DNA of 64,000 nt from contig OZ017766.1 in assembly GCA_963969345.1 (NCBI GenBank), positions 9,672,001-9,736,000 on the forward strand, read 5' to 3'. Positions 33,652-44,349 of the stretch are shown here, piece after piece. The notes below the pieces were generated by a model that searched no databases, was not told where the DNA came from, and saw nothing but the letters and a program-made list of their open reading frames with translations. The stretch's first letter is position 1. The number at the start of each line of letters is the position of its first letter. Source of the stretch: Turbatrix aceti (taxonomy: Eukaryota; Nematoda; Chromadorea; Rhabditida; Panagrolaimidae). The position numbers were made by a program, and so were the translations under genes.

Positions 33652-36238
33652 ATGCCATCGAAACACACGACACCCGGAAAACCGGGACACAAGGCAGTTA
33701 CGACTTCTTTCGTTTCCAAATCTGCTTCAGGGAACAAAATGCCGATGGAAGTGTGCTCGGATGAGGTGACATTTTTTTGCGATCGGGAAGGAAACATTAG
33801 AGTTTATTTTAGGTTTCCGGCGTCAATCAGAATCCTCTCTCGATGCTGAGTCTCAACGACATGCCTCTGGATGTTCTTGTAAGTGTTTTTTATTTTGTAA
33901 CAGAAAAATACTGTTTTTGAAAATATTTGACCATTGTTTTTATAAAAAATGTTTTTTTTTCTACGTTTTAGGTTAAAATAATGTCCTACCTGAGCTTCAA
34001 TGATCTTTTCATGATGGAACTTGTTTCCAAGAGGATGCATGCTGTCACCCTGACTGCCTGGAAGCAAGTTTCGGCAATCTCGACTCGCACGAAATACTAC
34101 AGTAGCCGCTCCGATTTTGGCAGCAAACATCATTGTGCCGAGGATATTGATGATCGAACTGTGAGTGTTTTCTTGGTTTTACGACAAAAATTAGTTTTAT
34201 AATGTAAAATGCGCTTATTTCTGGATATATTCAACCGTTTTATCTATTTCTTTCATTTTTGGCTAATAATGTGTTTTTTTCTGGTTTCACAACGAAAATG
34301 CGTCAAAAGTATAATAGTTTTTTACCTAAATTTTTGTTTTCGATAAAATTAGACTTTTTTTGGCATTTTGAATCCGTTTTACGATTTTTTAGGCCAAAAT
34401 GGGGGTTTACGATGTGCAGGTTTCTGTATATGTTTCTGTACGATTTTTTTGTTATCGGTTTCTGTACGATTTTTTAAGCCAAGGCTGGTTTTTTGGGGTT
34501 TTACAACGAAAATGCTTCTAAAGTCGTACTTTACCTAAATTTTTATTTTGGAAGTTATCTGACTTTTTGGGGCGTTTTGGATCTGTTATACGATATTTTA
34601 GGTCAAAATGAGGGTTTACGATAAAAATGTGCTTTTTCAACGTTTGTTTCTTTTTTTTCGGCCTAAAATATGTTTTTTAGGCCAAAGCTGTTCTAAAGCG
34701 CGGCGTTATCAAATACTTAGCGGCCGGCGCCCAGATGGGAATCTGCAGACTCACGTCTGACATTTTGACGATGGTCAGATTCATGCCCAACCTCCGACGC
34801 ATTCACCTGGAAATGATAGCGCTTACCAACTCGAACATCACCGCTCTCGCGATTTATTGCAACCAACTGACACACGTGACTTTCATACGGTGTTTCGATA
34901 TCGTCAAAGTCGACCGAGCCCTTGGCATGCTTTTTTCAAATTGCAATCACCTGACTTACCTGTATTTGTCGGTGTATGATGATCACTGTCTCGATTTTGA
35001 GTGTTTTCTTTTGCTTCCACCAACTCTTGAACATCTCTACATCAATGTTCCCGAAATCGAGACGGCCATAATTTCCATTCTCGAAACATGCCCAAATCTT
35101 CTGAGTTTCAACTTTACCGGGAACATCGACGACGTCGACGATGTGAATTTGGTGCTTCGTCACCTCCCAAAAGTCAGGTTTATGCATGTCTTCGCAATCT
35201 GTCCTTTTGAGGGGACCGCGACAATCGATTTTTCACACAATCCGGATGTCGAAGTTTTGACTGGATTTGACGTCGATTACATTGGATCGGACGCGGTGAG
35301 GACGCTTTCAAGCTGCAAGAAGCTTCGCTCACTGTTTCTCAAATGGAACATGCATGAAGCGCACGACGCTGACGATTTTCGTTCCCTCGCCGAATGCAAA
35401 TCTCTGCGGGTGCTCTACCTCAAAGGCAACTTTGACCTCCGTGATGTTTCTTATGTTGTCAACTCCTGCGGCGTTCAGGTGAGTTTTTGGTTGGTTTCGA
35501 AAAAATTTTTAGGGTGGTCGAATCGAACTCAAAGTTAAAAATTCTGTGTCAGAAATGGTCGAACGCTTTCGTTTGATCAATTTTAAATTTTTCTGTTTGC
35601 GCGCGTTCGCGAACACATTTTTATGAATTTTTAAATATTAATTTTAAAAAATAATTTGAATTTAAAATTAAAAAAAAACTAATTAAAAAGAAAAATTATA
35701 AAAATTAATTAAAAAAAATAAAAATTTTAAAAATAATTTAAATTTAAAAAAAAAATTTTATTTTAAAAATTATTTAAATTTAGAATTAAAAAAAATTAAA
35801 TTAAAAAAAAATTAAAATGAAAAAAAAAATATTTTTTTATGATTTCAGTACCTTCGCTTGTTTCACTTCGGTGTACTGACCCGAGCTGAAATTGCGAAAT
35901 TCATCAACGAAACACCTGTAAGCGTTTTTTAACGTTTTATTCCGAAACCCACATAAATTATTTTTTTTCAGACGCTAAAAGGCCATTTTTGGGTCAAGAC
36001 GCCAGCATTGTTCGATTTTACAGAATTCGTGGACCAATACTTTGACGACCAGTTTGAATGCGTAAAAGAGTCGGACGGTGTCATCGATCCGGATCGTCCA
36101 CTATTTCATTCTCCTTTGACAAATGCGCACACGAAAGCATTTTTTGTTCGTCAATCCGAGCTTGAGAAGGCAACTTTTGAGTCAGCTGGTTTTGATGAAA
36201 CCGTAGAAAAAATCATGGAATTTGGAATACTTCCTTGA
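33652..36238 (+). CDS. F-box protein with leucine-rich-repeat-like C-terminus
   Basis: Six phase-0 exons (33652-33765, 33813-33878, 33972-34160, 34681-35478, 35849-35917, 35972-36238) give about 500 aa. The F-box spans the exon 2/3 junction: LSLNDMPLDVLVKIMSYLSF then NDLFMMELVSKRMHAV. The large fourth exon contains irregular leucine-rich repeats (MPNLRRIHLEMIAL, CNQLTHVTFIRC, CKKLRSLFLKW, CKSLRVLYLKGN). F-box proteins bring substrates to SCF ubiquitin ligases through SKP1; the LRRs would bind the substrate. Nematode F-box genes are highly expanded and fast-evolving, so no orthologue is proposed. The ATG lies two bases after a TTTTTTAG acceptor. Intron 3 carries a duplicated block with a decoy acceptor. 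Confidence 0.88.
34270..34625 (+). repeat. Diverged tandem duplication in F-box gene intron 3
   Basis: About 34275-34412 and 34486-34622 are two copies of one block (ACAACGAAAATGC, TTTACCTAAATTTTT, GGGTTTACGAT). Each contains a TTTTTAGGCCAAAAT- or TTTTAGGTCAAAAT-like string that mimics the true acceptor of exon 4 (TTTTTTAG|GCCAAAGC). Confidence 0.6.
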
Positions 36239-37087
36239 TGCTTGAAAGGTCGGATCGTACCTGTCAATTGGTTTTTATAAAATTTTTTAATGTTGACATT
36301 TTTTTTTAAATTTTCACTGAAGATAAACTGCGAAAACAATTGTGAAGCGTTCGACAATGCAAAATAAATAATAATTAAAAATAAACTTTTTTTTATTTAT
36401 TATAAAAAGAAGGTTAGTCCGTGTGGTAATTATAAAATGACAAAGTTCGGCCAGACAATTTTGTGGAAACTGTTTGATTTGGGTTTCGAATTTGATCGTT
36501 CAATTTTAACCTTCAAAGGTTTCTCTGCAGATAAAAACTCCACCTGCCCATGTATTTGAAATTCAACAGTTTTGTTTTACACGCGTAGCTAGTAAATATT
36601 TAAAAAACTGTCCATTGGTAATAATTTTGAAATCAATAAACATCATACATAAAAACTGTTGTAGTACATATGTAGTACGTCTATCGCTTTACCGTTGAAC
36701 ATTTGTATAAAAAATTAATAAAAACGAAAGAATATTATCAAAATTTTCTCACTGAACTCGATTTGTGCATTTTTAATTTAAAAACTGGTACAAGTTTTCG
36801 AAAAGTGTCTCATTTAATACCGGAAAAGCAAACAATTTTTGCTTCTTTCTTTATAAACTATAGTTGAAACAATTTGGCGTTAATTATATTTTTGGTTTAA
36901 TTAAGTATCAAATAAATTTATATTGAATAAATTTTTTTTTCTTATTTTATTTTTTTAATTTATAAAAAATATTATTAGAAAACTGAATTGTATACTTATC
37001 CATGCATTTCTTTACGTTTTTTTCTATTTGTGATCTCGACTGTCCTATTTTGGAGACTTTATTGACACCATTTTAACGTAGTCCGGA
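36239..37087. other. AT-rich intergenic DNA, no gene seen
   Basis: Contains many AACTG/CAGTT motifs and no convincing open frame. Confidence 0.45.
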
Positions 37088-37955
37088 TTATTTTTTTTGT
37101 GTGGATCGTGGAAGAACGATAATATTGAAAAACTCTATTCGAATTGCCTTGTTGAAGAACAACAAAGTTACGGGAACGTATGAAAAATGCATGACATGAA
37201 GTAAACTGAAAAATGTTGTCAAATTAGAAAAAAAAATTATTCAAGCTTTTAAAAAAATTATTACTCAAATTGTAGACTAAAAATGTACGAATTTCTGTGC
37301 GTGTAGTATCGTACCAAACAGCTTCTTTCTGTAAACAAAACATTTTTAGGTTTTGAATAAATAAATAAATTACAAAGTTTCAAACCTTCGGACCATACGG
37401 TAGCAAAAATGTTAAACGCCAGCCCTTATTCGTAATTTTCCATAACCACAAAAACATAGTGAAATACACATTGGTAAAAAAATATTCTGTAATAACTCCA
37501 CATACTTGGTTTAGAGTAGTTTGGCTCGAGTTTGAATGTTCGATGATTTATATATCGACGAATTCGATACGTAATATCAAACTGAATGTTGAAAAACATC
37601 AAAACGTATAAAACTATGCAGTAATGATGAATGTTATTGGAAGGAAGTTTCATATAAATTGCCATATAAATCTATAATTTCATTTTGCTAATACCAATCA
37701 AATTCATAAAAAAAAACAAATAAAGCATACCATTTGAATCCAGTCATCTAACTTTTTTTGTCTAAGGGCTGTTAAAATGAAATATTGAAATTTCAAAAAA
37801 ATCATCATGGGAATAATTAACAAATTAAAAATTATCAACAATTTTAGTGTAAAAATTCGTTGAAATGTCGATGGCCGAAGTGAAAACATTAGTAATCGTC
37901 CAATGTTCAAAAGAAGCAAAAATGTCAAAGTTAGTTGATCAAAAAGCACGGTTAT
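37088..37955 (-). CDS. Serpentine (7TM) chemoreceptor, 5' end lost in assembly gap
   Basis: Minus-strand exons 37731-37955 (open into the gap), 37506-37671, 37386-37424, 37265-37328 and 37088-37205 connect in phase to a stop at 37088. The first visible exon holds a TM3-like LTLTFLLLLNIGRLLMFSLR and TM4 (LLIIFNLLIIPMMIFLKF). Later exons include PRLAFNIFATVW and, at the end, LLHVMHFSYVPVTLLFFNKA followed by IRIEF. The pattern resembles Srx-type nematode GPCRs, but the subfamily is inference. TM1-2 would be in or beyond the N run. It is distinct from the GPCR on the other side of the gap. Confidence 0.65.
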
Positions 37956-38155
37956 NNNNNNNNNNNNNNNNNNNNNNNNNNNNNNNNNNNNNNNNNNNNN
38001 NNNNNNNNNNNNNNNNNNNNNNNNNNNNNNNNNNNNNNNNNNNNNNNNNNNNNNNNNNNNNNNNNNNNNNNNNNNNNNNNNNNNNNNNNNNNNNNNNNNN
38101 NNNNNNNNNNNNNNNNNNNNNNNNNNNNNNNNNNNNNNNNNNNNNNNNNNNNNNN
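37956..38155. other. Assembly gap (200 N)
   Basis: Exactly 200 unknown bases, a usual placeholder for a gap of unknown size. It falls between the 3' end of one chemoreceptor gene and the missing 5' end of the next. Confidence 1.
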
Positions 38156-39292
38156 CAAACGCGCCAAAGTGCATTACGATACGATCGAATGCAGAAGATC
38201 GTAATCAATGGATTCAGAATCGTATTAAGAATAAGTGGAACAAAAAGTACGATATAATAACCACCGTAATACTCTGATTTCATGGCGTAAAAGCTAATGC
38301 ATGCTGTCATTGAAATCGTCGCCGAAAGCGTTGGAAAAATTGTCTAAAATTAATTTAACTGACAAAATAATATCGTAACAATGATAATCGTACCTGACAA
38401 AACAGGCGAACACCAAGTTGTTGTTCCATTTCGTAATTACCAGCAATCATTTGAGCTTTGAGATTCATGAGTGTTTGACGAACTTTTTTCATCGACCAAA
38501 AACTGACTAGGAGAAAAAATGTTGACAATGAACACATGGTGATGCAGAATACGAGAAGCCCAGATTTGTACTAAAATTAATATTTGTTATTTTATTATAA
38601 TTTTGTAATGAATGAAAAAAACTGACAACGTTAATAAAACAAAATGTTGCTTCTGTATCGGGTTGCATTGTCCAAAGTTTCAGGCGATAAAGATTGTGTA
38701 GTGCTGTTTTATTGTCTTCCAAAGGTACTAAACCAGTTGTTAAATATGTGTTTGCAGCTGCAAATATGGCGCCTGGTATGATGTAGACGGCAATGATCAT
38801 AAACCAATTGAAACTTTTTTTTCTAAAATAAACTGGATACATACTTTTACGTTCCAATTTTCGTGTTGAGACCTATAAAAAGTTCAAACCTGTTGATAAT
38901 CATGTATCTGCTAAAACACTGCAGTGGTAAAGCTATGAGAGCAATTTCATATACATAAGCATATACCCCAACATTAGTGCATCGCAAAGATTTTGGAACG
39001 TATTCGCTCCAATATGCGCCATTTCTGGTGTATAGAATGTCTCCGATTACGTCCATTTCCTGAAATTCGAAAAAAATTTTACAAGTGGTTTTTATGGTTA
39101 ACAAACCAATTGCACAAAAGTATATACCACATTTGTGGCAATATCGACGACAGTTGCAATGACCATAAGTTTACTGTACTCTCGCATGCAATGCGGCGTA
39201 TGTCGTTTGATCAGGTACAGTAGAGTTCCATTTATTATCATACAAAGAACGAAAATTACAATGTAATAGGCGCGGCAAAATTCAATGAGCAT
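38156..39292 (-). CDS. Serpentine (7TM) chemoreceptor, 3' end in assembly gap
   Basis: Minus-strand exons 39107-39292, 38890-39059, 38627-38822, 38394-38570 and 38156-38343 join in phase. TM1 is AYYIVIFVLCMIINGTLLYL; a later helix precedes CFSRYMIINR, the end of TM3. TM4 is NWFMIIAVYIIPGAIF. TM5 (GLLVFCITMCSLSTFFLLVS) precedes the long basic third loop. TM6-7 end with NPLITIFCIRSYRNAL, a Str-superfamily-like tail (srh/sri/srd/str group). The C-terminal few codons run into the N gap. Nematode serpentine receptors usually act in chemosensory neurons. The ATG at 39292 is chosen because TM1 follows within a few residues; an upstream in-frame extension exists. Confidence 0.75.
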
Positions 39293-40106
39293 AATTTGAA
39301 GGTTACAGTAAATATTACAAAATGGCTTCAATCTTTGTGTAGGCCATATTATATTTATATCAATGTCGCGACATGTCGTCAAGACGAGGATTAGTTAACG
39401 CCCTTGTAATACCCTTGTTTACACCGAATGGATGTCCGACTGTCTGCGTAATTTCATTGTTAATGTAATCCTTTCTTTTTGTTTCTTTTTTTATAAATAT
39501 TAACCCCCAAATGTAGTTTATCAATGACGAATGTCTCAGATTTACATACATACATATGTATGTACTTCCTTGATGACATGTATTAAAAAAATTTAAAGAA
39601 TCTTTTTTTTAAGCTTGGTTGACTCATCGACAACATTAAAAAATAATTTACTGTGGAATGTTTGCTACTGTATCAAATATGTATTTTAAAAACTGGAGTG
39701 TATTTTCTATATCCTATTTTGAACTTCTTAGTTGGTATTATTTATAAAACTGGACATTCTGAATAATAAAAAATAATCAAATCGGTTCTGATCGTTGCTT
39801 TGCATTTAAAAAAAAAAGATTATCATATAATTTAAATTACAAATTATGTTGAAATAACTGATATTCACTAATGCAAAAAACCAAAAGCAACAAAGAGTGT
39901 AAAAAACTGCCTTTCCCATAAAATTTGAACACTTGCGCAAAATAAAAAAATGTACATAGTTCACTGTCATATTCAAATTGGTGAATTCAAATTTTTCCTC
40001 TTATTTCAGCTTTTCGTTGTTGCTTTTTCATTGTCTTTTAGCGAGTTTTGAGAGAGCTCGACCAAAAACCAGGTTTTTCTATCCACGTAGCTGCGCCTTC
40101 TTCAGT
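39293..40106. other. Intergenic DNA upstream of PIR-1 paralogue D
   Basis: No gene seen. The last 120 bases resemble the 5' flank of paralogues B and C (CCAGGTTTTTCTATCCAC here; GATCAGGTTTTTATATCCAC before C). Confidence 0.5.
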
Positions 40107-40945
40107 ATGACCAATCATGAATCCGTAACCTCCGAGTTATCTGAAAATCCGATTGAGAAACTGCCAAGGAAACTCAATGCAAAGTATCCTGACAAGTAAG
40201 TTTGTTTGACAATTTTTTTTTATTTTTTGAACTTTTTATAGATGGCGAAAACACTCAAAAATCAATAGTTTTATGGACAAAACTCGGTTTATTGCCTTCA
40301 AAACTCCGCTCGCTTCCCGCTTTTTTGTCAACAAGATTCCCGAAGATGCTTTTCACATTTCCGATGTTGTTCAGCAGGTGGGAGTTTTTTATTTCACTGA
40401 ATTTTTATAAAACACTTTCTGTTTTTCAGGTAAAATCCCTCAACAAAATCCTCGGCCTGGTCATCGATCTGACTGATACCGATCGCTACTACGACCCCGC
40501 AGAATGGACGGCACGCGGAGTCGAGTACATCAAACTGCCCTACTCCGGACACGAAATACACGAGGAATCTACTCTGATGCAGGATTTCAAAAAAGTTGTC
40601 GACGATTTTTTTGCACAAAATTCTGATCCTGGTTGGTTTTTTTTATTTTTAAAAAAATGTTTGATTGAAACTGTTATTATAAAATACCATTGTATTTGTA
40701 TATAAAATTTTAGATACCCTAATCGGCGTACATTGCACTCACGGTGTCAATCGTACCGGATACCTGATCTGTAGGTACCTCATCGAATGTCATAATTGGA
40801 CTGCTGATGAAGCACTTGCGGGTTTGTGTTTCTGGATTTTTTTTAACTGGTAAATTATAATTTGGTTGCAGTGTTCAATGAAAGCAGAGGAGAGCCGATC
40901 CAACGAGAAGCTTACATCGATCACTTGAAAATCGTCGAAAAGTAG
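40107..40945 (+). CDS. PIR-1/DUSP11-type RNA 5'-triphosphatase, paralogue D (minimal form)
   Basis: Exons 40107-40195, 40242-40377, 40430-40631, 40714-40821 and 40872-40945 give 202 aa. Middle exon lengths equal those of B and C. The domain is complete: [48 protein letters not shown] and active site [10 protein letters not shown]. The protein stops seven residues after the conserved REAYIDHLK, so D lacks any tail. D is closest to C by eye (for example YYDPAEWTA). It represents the bare catalytic module and is separated from C by the F-box gene and two chemoreceptors. Confidence 0.93.
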
Positions 40946-41352
40946 GGATATTTTTTTCAAACAATATTCACTGTATAGTATTCGAAATTTTATTATTTAG
41001 GCTCCGAAAATGCAAAAACATTCCTAGAAATTTAGTGGTATTTTATTGAAAACCGATTCATTTATTTATTTACACGATTTTTGCACCTCGGATTAATTTC
41101 CCAAAACATTCACTCTTGTTATAAAATGCACGTTTGTGCTCTCGTTGTCTGCGTTCTCACCAAATGTGCAGTATTGAACGCTTTTTTTGGACACACAAGC
41201 TATCCCAGTCGCATATTGTTGAAAAACTGGTATTCTAGAACAGTGATCGGTTTAATTACCCAAATTTGAGGTAAACATTGAAATCCGCCCTCGCAAAAGC
41301 GTGTGGTGAGATGCCATTAAATTTTGGAAAGCTTTTGTGTTTGCAGAGGCGA
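40943..41352 (+). repeat. Direct repeat, unit 1 (3' flank of PIR-1 paralogue D)
   Basis: About 400 bp starting at the stop codon of paralogue D recur 810-813 bp downstream with roughly 85-90% identity by eye (for example GGCTCCGAAAATGCAAAAAC in both). The shared block includes a signal-peptide-like short ORF. Confidence 0.85.
41126..41269 (+). CDS. Candidate small secreted peptide, copy 1
   Basis: A 47-codon ORF with ATG at 41126 begins with a signal-peptide-like stretch (MHVCALVVCVLTKCAVLNA) and continues FFGHTSYPSRILLKN. The same ORF start and 34 codons recur in the second repeat unit. Because the whole repeat is conserved, its conservation alone does not prove coding. Confidence 0.25.
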   Translation: MHVCALVVCVLTKCAVLNAFFGHTSYPSRILLKNWYSRTVIGLITQI

Positions 41353-41752
41353 ATAAAATACCCATGCATTCTTGTTCATCGACTGATTTTAAACTGTATC
41401 CGTGACACTTTTATTCGGGGGATTTAGGTGGACGCGATGAAAATAGGTGAACGCCGCTACGTCGATCATTCCATATCTGATCCCGGCACCAGGTTAAACG
41501 CATTTACAGTAGTAAGCAATGATTAGAAAAAAAACAGATATTTCACAAAACGAAGTCCCGGATTGTTCGTGATTCCATGGGCGGAAAAAAGCTCACTTTT
41601 AGTGGACTCTTGATGCCTACTTGATGATTTTCCGCTGACTTCAGGAGTTTCTAATGTACAAAAAACTGTCTCGTAAAATTGGTTGATTTCTTAAAATCTT
41701 GAAAATGCTGGTTGAAAACATTCGGTACATTTATTTAAAAAAACTGACATGG

Positions 41753-42165
41753 TAGGGATAATTTTTTCAAAAAAATAGTCACTGTAGACGGTGTTTGAGA
41801 TTTTATTATTTAGGCTCCGAAAATGCAAAAACATTCCTGGAAATTTAGTGGTATTTTATTGAAAACCGATTCATATATTTATTTACACGATTTTTGCACC
41901 TCGGATTAATTTCCCAACACCTTTACTCTTTTCATAAAATGCTGTTTTGTGTTCTCGTTGTCTGCGTTCTCACAAAATGTGCAGTACTGAACGCTTTTTT
42001 TGGACGCACAAGCTATCCCAGTCGCGTATTATTGATAAACTGATAGTTCGTAAAGATAATCGGTTTAATTACCCGAATTTGAGGTAAACATTGAATTCGC
42101 CCTCGCAAATGCGTGTGGTGATCTACCACTAAATTTTGGATAGCCTTTGTATTAACAGAGGTAAA
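41753..42165 (+). repeat. Direct repeat, unit 2
   Basis: This is the second copy of the 40.9-kb block and begins with the same TAGGGATA that marks the stop of paralogue D. No phosphatase exon precedes it here, so only the 3' flank was duplicated or the exons were lost. Confidence 0.85.
41939..42043 (+). CDS. Candidate small secreted peptide, copy 2
   Basis: A 34-codon ORF: MLFCVLVVCVLTKCAVLNA then FFGRTSYPSRVLLIN. It is paralogous to the ORF at 41126 with eight differences over the shared part (some conservative) and an earlier stop. Confidence 0.25.
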   Translation: MLFCVLVVCVLTKCAVLNAFFGRTSYPSRVLLIN

Positions 42166-42374
42166 TTATATTTAACACTTTAATTTATACAATCGGAGAT
42201 AACAATTTTACTCCAGTTTTTTTTTCACAATAATAAATATCAGTTGGTGTTCCATCGAAAAAGTTTGCAACTCTGCTGTTAAAAGACTATTATTTATCTT
42301 CACAGTGAACACAATAATAACGGAACAATACTCTAATATGGTTGTTGATCAGCCTTTGCTGATTTATATTTATT

Positions 42375-42606
42375 TTACAAATCATTTTTTGTGATTATTA
42401 GTTTTTGTTCTCTGATCGTGCATTTATGGAAGCACAAACCAGACTTTACCAATTTGGCTGGTGGGAAAATTACACCAATGTTGACGGGCTGGACTAACTT
42501 CCATATTTGTGAGTCAGTCATGACATTCTGAACACATTCAACCGCGTGGTTGGGGTCAAATGTTATTATGGCGTCGTAGTAAATGTTGGTTGTAATGATC
42601 GCAAAG
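42375..42606 (-). CDS. Possible orphan terminal exon, function unknown
   Basis: An open minus frame of about 75 codons ends at the TAA at 42375. It includes NIYYDAIITFDPNHAVECVQ and VQPVNIGVIFPPAKLVKSG. Composition is coding-like, but no acceptor AG exists between the frame's 5' stop and its first residues, and there is no ATG at the beginning. It may be a decayed fragment. Confidence 0.2.
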
Positions 42607-43394
42607 GTTTACTTTGCCCAGTTCTTTGTATGTGAGCAAAACGAAGTGCTTACTATGCTTTAATTTTCTTTGTTTGTTACTGGAATTGAAAAGCCTATTC
42701 ATTGTTGCAACATGATTTTTTTCATGTATTTAATACAGAATATTTATTTCTCAAATCAGAATTTTTAAATTTAAAATTGTGTTTACATTGTGCGGAATAA
42801 ACATAAGTACAATTTTTTTTGGCATTTTTCAGAATTTTCTGTAGAACAATTTTTTTCTTAATGTTTTTGCATCACATTTTACCGAGCAGTTTTTACCGAA
42901 CATGAAACTTGTACACCAGTGCCATGATGACAGTTTATTGACGTTCATGCATAATTCACTCCGTTGAGCAGGAGAGCGATCGGTTTGGTTCTTGCGCTCT
43001 GCAGTTAACACAACAGCAGTTGTTTGTAATTATTTATGCGGTTGATTCATCATTGTGTCGTCAATTATGATCACATTTAGTATACAGAATCGCGTGTGTT
43101 TTCACATTTGAAAGACGCAGTTTATTTCTGTACTGTTATGTATTTAAAATTATGATGTTTTTGCAAAATTTATTATAAAACGCTGATCAGCTGCTTACTT
43201 AGATTTCATTAAACTAAATTAAATTTTTAAATAAACATAGGAAGTTTTTAATTCAGTTTTTTGCAAATTATTTTTTTTGTTTAATGTATCATAAAAAAAT
43301 TGTACTTTTTTGCGATAAATATTAATGGAATTTTGCATTGTTCCAAACCGCTAATACATCGCGAAAACCCAGTTATTCATTCTTTTTCAGCCTC
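42607..43394. other. AT-rich intergenic DNA with dense CAGTT motifs
   Basis: No gene. Plus-strand CAGTT occurs at about 42634, 42882, 42930, 43001, 43017, 43118, 43252 and 43368, far above what this base composition predicts. Confidence 0.5.
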
Positions 43395-44008
43395 ATGACG
43401 TCCAAAATCTCCACCGATACTGTTCAGAAACTCCTTGCTGCGGCCGAACAGGTCAGTCACAAGGCCTACTGCCCGTACAGCAAGTACAAAGTCGGCGCCG
43501 CCATTCTGGTTCACGATACCGCCGGTCAAGAAGTCATCATCACGGGCTGCAACGTGGAGAACGCGTCCTACGGAGGAACAATCTGTGCCGAGAGAACGGC
43601 CGTCTGCAAGGCTGTCTCCGAGGGCTACACCAAGTTTGAAGCCATTGCCGTCGTCACTCACGGCGACCTCAATGGATCGCCCTGCGGATTGTGCCGTCAA
43701 TTCATGGTCGAGTTTGGCGATTTTCCGGTAGGTTAAAAGGGTTTTAAAATTTTTTTGCCCTATTTTGCTTCGCGAAAACACAATAATCAGTTAACATTTT
43801 TTTCCAATAAAAAAGTGAAAACTTTTTTCTATAAATATCTTGATAACATTTTTTTCTCAACTCAACGACACAGTTTTTTTTCCAGGTTTACGCGCAGACG
43901 ACGGCGAACCGCTCTGACATCAGATCGCACACGACCTTCGAAATTCTTCCCTTCCACTTTGGTCCTAAGGATCTCCCTGATATCGTAGGCAATGTTGGTC
44001 AAAAATAA
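43395..44008 (+). CDS. Cytidine deaminase
   Basis: Two exons (43395-43727 and 43886-44008) encode 151 aa, the usual length of tetrameric CDA. It converts cytidine and deoxycytidine to uridine forms in pyrimidine salvage. The zinc site is complete: NVENASYGGTICAERTAV (C-A-E) and PCGLCRQ (PCxxC). The start AYCPYSKYKVGAAIL is the substrate-binding N-terminus. The ATG lies four bases after TTTTTCAG, an acceptor with no visible upstream exon, fitting trans-splicing or a 5'-UTR intron. Equivalent C. elegans genes are cdd-1 and cdd-2; which one is orthologous cannot be told. Confidence 0.97.
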
Positions 44009-44345
44009 ATGTTATATTTATTCTTATGTGAAAATTAGATACATTTTTGGTCTAAAGTCAGTTTTTTACTCACTTTTTCTGCTGCGTTTTCACGTTATCT
44101 GATACCGAGAAAAGTATTTATTTCTAAAAATGAATGACGACAGTTTCTTTAAAAATATTTTCTTTTGATGCTGGACATCTGTTGACAATCGATAAAGACA
44201 GAACAAAATCAGAATAAGCAAGTCAAAACAAAGCTGATCAAATTACTTGTCGCGAACGCGAGGCATCATGCCGATTCCCACTCGCATTTGCATATCACTT
44301 CTCTTTTTCTCCTCCCTATCTCCGGGCCGGCAGTCGGCCGGGTTT
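44009..44345. other. Intergenic DNA downstream of cytidine deaminase
   Basis: No gene seen. A GC-richer patch (44240-44345) leads into the foldback element. Confidence 0.4.
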
Positions 44346-44349
44346 GTCC

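Noticed and set aside
37426..37505. Read-through of the second chemoreceptor exon to a stop
   Set aside because: Splicing at GTATGT (37505) to 37424 keeps phase through all later exons, whereas the read-through ends prematurely.
38823..38889. Frameshift in the chemoreceptor gene near TM4
   Set aside because: Overlapping frames first suggested a break, but a 67-bp intron with proper borders joins the exons in phase, so the gene is intact there.
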